Positions 21,219 to 28,932 of a DNA stretch of 28,932 bases are shown here, piece after piece. Source of the stretch: Acanthaster planci (lineage: Eukaryota > Echinodermata > Asteroidea > Valvatida > Acanthasteridae); NCBI RefSeq assembly GCF_001949145.1, contig NW_019091394.1, forward strand, positions 1,384,231 through 1,413,162, given 5' to 3'. The translations under genes were made by a program, and so were the position numbers. Position 1 is the first letter of the stretch. The number at the start of each line of letters is the position of its first letter. The notes beneath the pieces were generated by a model. It had not been told where the DNA came from and made no database searches. It saw only the letters and a program-made list of their open reading frames with translations.

Positions 21219-21245
21219 TTTGGCTCGCCTTTTAATAACACGCAC
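20057..21245 (-). CDS. TRIM B exon with the RBCC module (coding from 21218)
   Basis: Acceptor TTTTGGCAG before 21245, then a 27-base 5' UTR, ATG at 21218 and donor CAAG|GTAAGA at 20057/20056. It encodes 387 residues plus one base, so the next intron is phase 1, exactly as in TRIM A. The GKLKTNFHLVGLIEEI segment after the RING has a counterpart in TRIM A (IKTNFFLGRLVEDAV), which supports paralogy. Confidence 0.9.
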
Positions 21246-22511
21246 CTGCCAAAATGAATGTATAATTTCATACCATCAATCTTATGGGGGGGGGTTAGGA
21301 TGCAAAAATCTGAAGAAGTTGGCATCCTTAACAGATGCTTCACATCAGATGAGTGTCCATCAGCTCAGCAAAGTCATGACACTTGATCCAGTTCATGTCA
21401 GTCTCAGTCTCTGTATTTGACATATAAGATCTCGAATTTCACGATTGTGACAACATCTTTTTCCACCATGGTGACAGAAACAGCGTACCCAGATACTGTT
21501 AATCAGTGGAAGGGAGTATTTTTGATGTCATCAGGTCACGCGTTCTGTTTCTAACCAGCCAGGATTGAATCGATACCATATGACTGCTGCATTTCTCAAC
21601 TGGAAGTACTTGTACATTGTAAGTGCATGGCCCAGCAGTTATAAATTTGGCCATGAGACAACAAACTTGTGAAAGCAAATCCCAGCCTGATGTTTGAATC
21701 TAATTCTAAGTTAAATTGTAGGATACTTCACTTTACTTTCTGTTATGTGTGGCTTTGGAAGATTTATTAAGGGATGTTAAGTCCCCCGAAAGGACCAAAA
21801 CTGCACTATAGCCTAGCTCAGGTGGACACCCTGACCACACTATGTTGTAATGAAGACTGGCATCCAACCTGGGCTACACTTTCACAATGCATCAATGGAA
21901 ACAGTTGAAGATTTGATATGGTAAAATTGTGAAGTCCCCTGAAACACACTCTGGACATTTAATTTAAATTGCTGTGCTGGTAAAACAGCGAAAGTACTGT
22001 ATATATATGGACCATGAACCAGTTAGCCATTCACACAGCCTAAGAAATCACTGCCGGAAAATTGTCAAAAATTACCGATTTAAAATTAATCTTAAATCTG
22101 TGCAGATTATAACACAAATAACTGCACATAGACGTGTCCAAATAATAACAAAATGATACATAAAAAATCCTGCATCTCAATGTATTGTAGGCTGCTTTGG
22201 GTAGCTCTAGTTTATAGCCTGCCACTGAAATGGACTCCCATGTTTGGCCATGGACTTGGACTATGAAGGAAAGGGGAGCAAGTAGTAAAGATGTTTACTC
22301 ATAGTTTTGGAAAACAAACATAACGTGCGAAAAACACCTGTAGAAATACAGTCACTCTTAACTGATGCTGGGCTTACTGAGCAAGGGGTCTTTACGATGG
22401 ATTTGTGATTTTGTATGTGTTGTGCAGACTGAACCTGGGTCCCGCAATGGCTGACAACAATAGAGGGCCTGTGTGGAGCGCCCTCCCAGGGGACATGTTT
22501 TGTTAGAAGGT

Positions 22512-22554
22512 TTACTCGAGCCTATCCTTTAGCCTATAGAATAGGCTCGAGTAA
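22512..22554. repeat. Perfect 14-bp hairpin
   Basis: TTACTCGAGCCTAT (22512-22525) and its exact reverse complement (22541-22554) are separated by a 15-base loop that itself contains AGCCTAT. Confidence 0.75.
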
Positions 22555-23108
22555 GAAAGAAATGACCACTAATGACGTCAAATGCAGGCTCTCTATTAAG
22601 GGACATACACTCGTGTCTACATACATGTATATCTTATAATTATGCTTTTAAACATCACTCTCTTGAAATGAAATGAGTCGCAAAACTCTATAATTTAACA
22701 CCTCAACCGTCCTAGGAAGCTCTGTCGGAAACTCGTGCCTAAATATACTGCGTGTGCACAAAATAGGTCTACCACATGATACAAATGATCACGATCGAAC
22801 GATTCGCGTCCACACTGTCCAGATACGGACACTACAGCACACGAGCACGGAGTGGTTTTCACAAACATGACGAACAACATGTTCTGATATCTCACCTGGT
22901 AAATTCACAAAGAGTTTAGGAACTAACTGCGTAGTTGCCCACATCTGTAAGTTGAACGTATGTAACTCAAAATGCAAGATTACGCCTTGGCCTTTACGCA
23001 ATTGCAGTTGCACGCACATACACCATCGAGGTAAGAGAACTGGGAAATCCCCAATCACGCAATTCCATAATAGACAGGCTTTCAGTCCCTTCAGCTTATT
23101 ATGTGACA

Positions 23109-23120
23109 TGACGTCACGTG
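23109..23120. promoter_or_regulatory. Overlapping CRE and E-box
   Basis: TGACGTCA (23109-23116) overlaps CACGTG (23115-23120). Another TGACGTCA is at 22573-22580. Three perfect CRE octamers in under 850 bases upstream of TRIM B is more than chance would usually give. Confidence 0.35.
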
Positions 23121-23248
23121 CACTGCACATAGCGTTACGTTGTATCATTGATCGTCGTTTTTACGTGGAACCTCTGGAAAAGGAGCCTTAGCTGCGCGTC
23201 CGCGTGTACGTGTAGGCCTACGTGTACATGTACGCGTATGACGAAGTC

Positions 23249-23400
23249 ACTTACGAACTGGATAAACCACGTACATACACGACGACAACAATCTTTGTTG
23301 TGATACCCGCGGGATAGGACAATAGTTACAATAATCTCAATGCTGATTGGTCAAAAGTAATCTGGTGGTCGGTGGTGGTCGCTGCATGATGACGTCATCC
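23249..23400 (-). promoter_or_regulatory. Candidate promoter and 5' noncoding exon of TRIM B
   Basis: Read on the minus strand, the order is a palindromic CRE (TGACGTCA, 23390-23397), a forward CCAAT box (GACCAATCAGC, around 23346-23352), then a consensus donor TTC|GTAAGT at 23255/23254. The donor can pair with the acceptor before 21245 to remove a 2.0-kb 5' UTR intron. This order fits a TATA-less CCAAT/CRE promoter. No TSS evidence is available. Confidence 0.4.
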
Positions 23401-24834
23401 GGCGATTTCGATGCTATTAGATAGACTCGTAACAAATTAAATGTAGCAGTTGATAAGAAACGTGCATTGTGTACAATTTCACAAGTGCCACCAATGTTAT
23501 GGGCTTACATGGCATCGCATGCTTTCGCCAGAGTTAGTGATGACGTGCGCAACAAATTAAGGTGGAGACGTGCTCCTTTTACCACAACTATTTTTGATAT
23601 GCAGCGACAAGCCATTTCATTCACGAGCAGTCTGGTTTTGTTCTGAAATATTTTGCAAATGTTTGCGTGTACAGTGTAATTCGACAACCAGAATTAGAAA
23701 CCATTACTGAGGTGGCACAACGCTTGTGGACAGGTGGTACGTCGACCAACAGGGTGTCGTGATTTGCCCAATACACGCGCGCGTCAGGCTGAGGAATGTG
23801 CGTGTGAGTGGGGTGCAACCGCAGTTATGGCGCGATCGGATTAGTCTATAAAAGCGTACCCACCGGTTTAATGTAAAAACTCGAGGACAGTATCAACGTA
23901 CGGGCTGTACTTCACAAATGATAGAGAAACTTTGAACCAATTTTTTTTTTTTACCCCGCGGGAGGGTCAGGCTGAGGGGAAGAACGGGGATAAACAAAAA
24001 TAACTCGTTTTTCTCCAGGCATTCTAAAGATTATCATTTTCTTTCTTGGAAGTTAATTTAAGACAGGGTCGGAGGCATAATTTTTTTTCTTGGCAGGAAA
24101 TTCCAGAAATAGTCCGTGGGTCCTCATTTTCCCCCTCTGTAGGAGCCAAAATAGGGTCAGTCGAAAATGAGAAGAATCGTGTAAATAACTAATGTAAATA
24201 ACCAATGCTAACCAACGCAAAAAATACATCTTGAAAATAGTTCGCAGTACCCACAGCTTTACCAGTTGACCCCGGCAAGCTCAGTGGTTAAGACGTCTAG
24301 CACTAGTAAGCAATACATCTTGAGAAAGCTAATCATATACATGTACTTCTGTATATACGCGTACATCGGTGTACATGCAATGTAGGCCTATTCATCACTG
24401 CACCGTAGCGCTGTTTGTATTATTTCATATTAATAATACATATCCCTAATCACGCAAAATCATAGACTAGCTACAAGTTCTACGTGCGAACAAACTCCAG
24501 GACAATTCTTTGCCACCCTACTTCTTGCAGTTGGTACTCGGTAATAGTTCTTTTAATATTATGGCAAGAAACCCTACAAAAAACATATGGAGTGCAATCC
24601 GTCTAATAATACGGAGGACACAGGTGCTGGGGCATTGCGGACGCGAGGCCAGGATGTTTGGGTTAGATTGGATGGGTCTTTGATGTTAAACAGTGGTCAC
24701 AAAAGGCGTGGACATGTTTGGGATGGGACTCTTGAATAATTCAGCAGGGTTGGTAAAATGTCCGTTATATACATCTGAATAAATATTTAATGACAATCAC
24801 TTGAAATGTCATTGAACATTAATATAGGCAACAG
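23401..24834. other. Intergenic DNA between TRIM B and the RanBD array
   Basis: No supported gene. It contains a T run at 23940-23952 and a short tRNA-like insertion with a 12-bp target duplication at 24235-24311. Confidence 0.4.
24235..24311 (+). mobile_element. 77-bp tRNA-like fragment flanked by 12-bp direct repeats
   Basis: AATACATCTTGA occurs at 24223-24234 and again at 24312-24323, and the segment between carries a box A/D-arm-like sequence (GGCAAGCTCAGTGGTTAAGA, 24274-24293). This looks like retroposition of a truncated SINE or tRNA-derived transcript. No box B is present. Confidence 0.6.
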
Positions 24835-25071
24835 CTTGCCGTGAGGTTCAAAACAGAAGAGGTAGTACTGCAGTTCAAGAAGGCAGTAGATGCCGCCAAA
24901 AAAGACATTATGGCAGAAAAGGGAGGACAGACGGATGGAAAGAAAGATGAGAAAGAGGAGGGTGGTGATGAAGCAACAGACAAGCAAGACAGAGAAGAAG
25001 GTCAAGATGACAGCAGAGGGAGAAGTGATCCTGGTGGACAGGAAGGTCATGATGTCTGCAATGTTAATTAA
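24835..25071 (+). pseudogene. RanBP2/Nup358-like Ran-binding domain, copy A (C-terminal half only)
   Basis: The frame begins mid-domain with [20 protein letters not shown], the last helix region of a RanBD1 domain, followed by a Lys/Glu/Asp-rich spacer that stops at TAA 25069-25071. It is a near copy of 25633-25870. The N-terminal half of the domain is absent upstream, so the copy is truncated. Confidence 0.7.
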
Positions 25072-25082
25072 CACATAACTAA

Positions 25083-25880
25083 TTAACCCCACTCAAGTCA
25101 TCAGCTAGGCCCAGCTTTGGAGCAAAATCAGCTATATCCATGTCTACCACCAAACCAAGCAAGGAACAACACAAACAACTCTCCTTTGCTGATATGGCCA
25201 AGGTTGAGGGCTCAGCATTCGCATTCCGCTTGGATATCTGCAAGTCGCTAGAGATGAGTTCTGGGATGTTGCCCTTCAAGCCCAGGACCCTGGATTACAT
25301 TCAATCTGTGCCAGTCATTAACTTGCCCATATGCATTCAAATGAAAACAGGGGAAGAGCGTGAGACAACTAAATTTAGCCACCGAGCCTAGTTGTACTGT
25401 TTTGACAAAGACTCCTCTCAGTGGAAAGAGCGTGGAATTGGGGACATTAAGCTCTTGTACAACCCAGCCAATGGGAAATATCGCATTGTCATGCGCCGGC
25501 AGCAAGTTTTAAAATTTTGCGCCTATCACTACGTCACACCTGAAATAAACCTGCAGTTCACATGCTGCATCAACAAAATCCTGGGTTTGGATGGCAATGG
25601 ATGCCTCAGAAGAGGAGGCCCAAATGAAACGGCTTGCCGTGAGGTTCAAAACAGAAGAGGTAGCACTGCAGTTCAAGAATGTAGTAGATGCTGCCAAGGA
25701 AGACATTAAGGCTTAAGAGGGAGAACAGACAGATGAAAAGAAAGATTATAAAGAGGAGGTTAGTGATGAAGCAACAGAGAGGCAAGATGGAGAAGAAGGT
25801 CCAGATAACAGCAGAGAGAGAGGGATACAGATGAAAAGGAAGGTGACAGTGATGGCAATGAAGATGTAGACGATGTGGAT
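25083..25880 (+). pseudogene. RanBP2/Nup358-like Ran-binding domain, copy B (intronless, broken)
   Basis: The unit starts with an FG-bearing linker (PSFGAKSA, QLSFADMAK, SAFAF), as between RanBDs of Nup358, then the domain itself: [52 protein letters not shown]. Lesions: an in-frame TAG at 25389-25391 where RanBDs have a Lys, a frameshift around 25560-25590, and a TAA at 25714-25716 where copy A has Glu. Unlike copy C it has no intron after VLK. It is followed by a highly acidic spacer (DDVDDDDDN, about 25875) whose frame differs from the domain frame. RanBD1 domains bind Ran-GTP; this copy cannot encode an intact one as sequenced. Confidence 0.8.
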
Positions 25881-26349
25881 GATGATGATGATAACTATGA
25901 AGATGTTGATGAGACTGAAGAGGAAAAGGGTGAAGACCAAGGGAACACGATGAAGAGGATGAGAGACAAGAGGCAGTGGAAGAATGTAAGTCCAACCTCT
26001 TACAAGCTTACAATTGATTTGAGACTGTTTCTTTCAAGGCAAGTATGCATGAGTTACATTCCTTTTACTGATTTGGTCCTGCACTACAGAAAGGCAGGCT
26101 TTTAAAAATTAATTCCACATTTTGAGGCAGAATGATTGGAAGGATCATTGACACCTTCCTGCTACCAGTAGATATGACAGTGGACATCATCTGGTGGCAA
26201 GCATCCAGAATCTTGATTAAATACTTGATTAATGAAGTTGAAGTATTTGTACAGGAGATGCTAACCACCCGATTGTGAAATCCTGCAATCCCAACATCTC
26301 CAAGGCATTCTCGGAGCTGCTACGAACCTCCATCACTAGCCATGCCTAG

Positions 26350-27374
26350 GAGCTGAAGTTGGGAGTGGAGACCCCCACAACTTCAACATCTTCCACGAGC
26401 AAAGATGAGGATGCAGTCGAGAGCAGCAAGGATGACAGCATCTCAGAGGAACGTGATGATATCCACTGTGAGCCAGTCGCCCAGCTCCCCGAGCAGGTGG
26501 GGTGTCACTTTGTTCAGGAATGGAGTATGTGGAAAGCATTTTTTATCCACTGTATCTACCTTGGCTAAAGATGTAAGTTTTCCCAGGACCCCTCTCAGAA
26601 ATGAGATGTTGATTGTGAACTTGAAACAAATTTGATACATGAATTACATCCTAAATATGATACATGAACAACTGGTTATTGTAATGCAGTCATTCAAACA
26701 GCTCTTGTGATTCTGTTGAAGTCTGTTTGGTTTAGAAGGTGTCATTTATTTAATAACAGGTAGATGTAATAACTGGAGAGGAAGATAAAAATGAACTCTT
26801 AATTCTGCTCACGGGCAAAGCTTTATCGCTTTGACAAGGCCGCAGCTCAGTGGAAGGATCGTGGTATTGGGGATATCAAGATCCTGGGGAACACTTCGAT
26901 GAAGCGTTATCGTGTCATTATGAGGAGGGACCAGGTCTTGAAGGTGAGTAGGAGAGAATGGAACTTCATGATTAGAGTTTGTTTTTTGTTTAAGAATTAC
27001 AAGTTTGAACATCACAGCTACAGCAGCAATCATGCCATCTTGTAAGATTTTGGATGAGTGGATGAGAATTTACACAACAGATTCCCTGTGGTTGCTCTCT
27101 GCAGCTCTGTGACAACCACTACATCACCACGGAAATGACCCTTGAGTCCAACGCAGGGTCTGAGAATTCCCTGGTTTGGCAGGCCATGGACACATCGGAG
27201 GGCGAACCACAAATGGAGGAGCTGGCCGTGCGGTTAAGGCTAGCCGGGACCACCCACCGCTTCGAGACAGTCTTTGAAGAGTGCCAGGCAGAATTGAGGA
27301 AACAGAGGCAACAAGATTTGTGTCGTGATGTTTTTGTGAATAAAAATTTAAAAACAAAAACATTTGTTCAATGA
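26350..27374 (+). pseudogene. RanBP2-like terminal Ran-binding domain, copy C (intron-split, one frameshift)
   Basis: Three exons are readable: 26350-26496 (Ser/Asp-rich, then DDIHCEPVAQLPEQ), 26760-26943 ([36 protein letters not shown]) and 27105-27374 (LCDNHYITTEMTL, LVWQAMDTSEGEPQMEELAV, FEECQAEL, stop TGA). Both introns are GT-AG and phase 0. The only lesion inside the domain is one extra base at about 26801-26802, which could be a true frameshift or a sequencing error; an in-frame TAG at 26347-26349 precedes the first exon. AATAAA lies at about 27339. The protein would end just after the RanBD, without the cyclophilin domain of vertebrate RanBP2. This is the best-preserved copy and might be functional if the extra base is an error. 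Confidence 0.7.
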
Positions 27375-28056
27375 GACACCAGCATACACTGCCTCCAAAG
27401 TCAGAAAACCTTAGTTGTGAGACCGGCAAAACCAATTTTGAAAAACTGACATGGATCAAAGGAGGAAAGAAATTTACTCTTTTTATTCTGCACGGTGATC
27501 ACAGACAATCATTCAACATTAATGCATGCTTTGTCCACAATTTTGCCACTTCCTGTTATGGAATCACACTTAAGAGGTCTGACATATTCAAACTGAAGTT
27601 TAATGTTCAAGCATTCTATAAAGCAAAACGTTTGGATTTTATACCATGGGTGATGTTTTAATTAAAACTTCAGAAAGTAAAGTGGTCCCAAAACTTTCAG
27701 AGCAAGTAGTCTTCAGTTATTGAATAATTTTACCACTTACTGAAAAATCCTGGTCTACTTTAAAAGTGAGTATAGATAACGAGAGATTATTCCCAAATTG
27801 ACTACAGTACATGAACTGATTTTCCAATTAAATGTAAAGCAATACCCATCTCCCTCTCTTTCTTTACACAAGATGCTTACTTACAGACTCTCATCTACCT
27901 CTACACTGTAAAGTAAGTTTCAATCAGGAGTTTGTTGAAAAACTACACATTTGTCCCTTAATTTTACCACCAATGCTGACAATAATGAATACTAAAACTA
28001 GCAACTATTGCAAAAGTCACATATTTACATTGTCGTAGGTAAACTTGGCTGTCACA

Positions 28057-28115
28057 AAGCTGTGTTTTATCGATCTGCCCTTATGTACCGAAAGGGCAGT
28101 GTCTCATCACAGCTT
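28057..28115. repeat. Two-tier imperfect hairpin
   Basis: The outer 8-bp stem AAGCTGTG/CACAGCTT (28057-28064, 28108-28115) encloses an inner 8-bp stem CTGCCCTT/AAGGGCAG (28075-28082, 28092-28099) with a 9-base loop. Confidence 0.6.
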
Positions 28116-28185
28116 GCTACGAAAGGGACATCCCCCAGCACGCAATACCATAGAGAAGCTGCAGTCCTTTCAGTGAATCCTTTTC

Positions 28186-28212
28186 CGGGATTGAAGTTCA
28201 GCTTCAATCCCG
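28186..28212. repeat. Perfect 11-bp hairpin
   Basis: CGGGATTGAAG and CTTCAATCCCG are separated by five bases (TTCAG). Confidence 0.75.
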
Positions 28213-28932
28213 AATACTGCCTCGGGCGTATTCAACATGACGTTGGGGAGCATTACGGTCCCGACATGACATTCTTGCTTTTATTTTTGCTGATGATGTT
28301 TTCTGATGGTTTTAGTGCTGATATTGATGAATAACTTTCTTTTATAATCACCTGTGAAATATTCTTCAAAAAAAGAAAAAAATGCGTGGGGGGGGGGGAA
28401 TTGCCCCCTTCCCCCGCTGGATACGCCTCTTGTCCTCCAGCTCCCGCCAAACGCAAGAAAAGGGACACAACCATAGAGCTTTATAATTTAGCTCGGTGGA
28501 CACAACACAGCAGGTGTCCAAAGAACAAGTTGTCTGCGGCCCGCTCACTGCATGCAAGGAACAACAGCCGATTCCCAATTTGCAAATTCGATGCTGATTG
28601 GTCAAAGCTTTGGGCACTCGGCGCGCGCAGCCCTCCTGTGTAATGTGTGTAGGCCAAATTTGTGGTTGGACATTGCACTCGACTGACACTGCGATCAGGG
28701 AAAGTCTGGTCTGGGATCAAACTGCAGGATGGACGCACTGTTTGAAGGGTAGTAACGTTTTCAGAAACTTTAGAAGGTAATTCCTCAATTTCTTCTGACG
28801 TTCACTGATGTTTTTGTAGCATCTCCTGTTCATTTGACATGTTCAGTCCATGTTTAGTCCAAGCTCAGGTCAGACAACGTGTTAACGAAGTTATGGGCCG
28901 ACTGCCCGCCCAATCATCCTGACCTCGCCACG

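Larger units (their letters stand above)
21246..23248 (-). other. Probable 5' UTR intron of TRIM B
   Basis: No coding exon recognised. It contains a perfect 14-bp hairpin (22512-22554), CRE sites at 22573 and 23109, and a 9-base G run near 21286. Confidence 0.4.
27375..28932. other. Intergenic DNA with foldback structures
   Basis: No recognised gene. A 96-codon open frame at 27371-27661 has no known domain. Two hairpins lie at 28057-28115 and 28186-28212, and a G11/C-rich stretch at about 28388-28415. A CCAAT-containing 16-mer shared with the TRIM B upstream region is at 28591-28606, next to the palindrome AATTTGCAAATT (28577-28588). Confidence 0.4.

Noticed and set aside
24787-25995. Hydrophobic minus-strand frames opposite the RanBD acidic spacers
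   Set aside because: They are complements of Glu/Asp/Lys-rich coding sequence, which always read as Phe/Leu/Ser-rich pseudo-membrane proteins.
1-28932. CRISPR arrays, bacterial operons, replication origins
   Set aside because: No regularly spaced direct repeats or prokaryotic gene organisation; the window is intron-containing animal DNA.

Overview
This window is eukaryotic DNA, most likely from a marine invertebrate deuterostome (echinoderm, hemichordate or amphioxus grade). The reasons are spliced genes with GT-AG introns, long AT-rich intergenic DNA with SINE and non-LTR retrotransposon debris, the abundant words ACATGTA and AGGCCTA, and lineage-expanded invertebrate-type TRIM genes. Two assembly gaps (7317-7480 and 8743-8745) show it comes from a scaffold. 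The species call is an inference.

Layout. 1-839 is probably intron. 840-1198 is the last coding exon of a plus-strand gene for a Ser/Thr/Pro-rich, probably GPI-anchored protein, followed by a long AT-rich 3' region with many AATAAA signals (to about 5.8 kb) and a SINE at 3266-3557. 5960-9475 is a 5'-truncated L2/CR1-like non-LTR retrotransposon on the minus strand, split by a roughly 2.3-kb insertion that holds a tRNA-derived sequence and the larger gap. 10828-14455 is a minus-strand TRIM gene (TRIM A, five coding exons, 659 aa as modelled) with a foldback MITE in its last intron. 16549-21245 is a second minus-strand TRIM gene (TRIM B). Its RING/B-box/coiled-coil exon is followed in phase by a 2.36-kb exon of nucleoporin-like FG repeats and by acidic terminal exons; a candidate promoter and 5' noncoding exon lie near 23.25-23.4 kb. 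24835-27374 on the plus strand is a degenerate array of RanBP2/Nup358-type Ran-binding domains (two damaged intronless copies, then an intron-split copy with one frameshift). 27.4-28.9 kb has no recognisable gene, but it has two foldback hairpins and motifs shared with the TRIM B upstream region.

The most notable item is TRIM B: a predicted RING E3 ligase whose C-terminal substrate-recognition position is taken by about 34 FG dipeptides. The FG exon is a symmetric phase 1-1 cassette of 786 codons, so it could have been gained by exon shuffling and can be skipped without a frameshift. The adjacent RanBP2-like fragments carry another nucleoporin module. Nuclear-pore surveillance, or decoy restriction of nucleus-bound parasites, is a speculative hypothesis drawn from the domain combination; nothing in the sequence demonstrates it.
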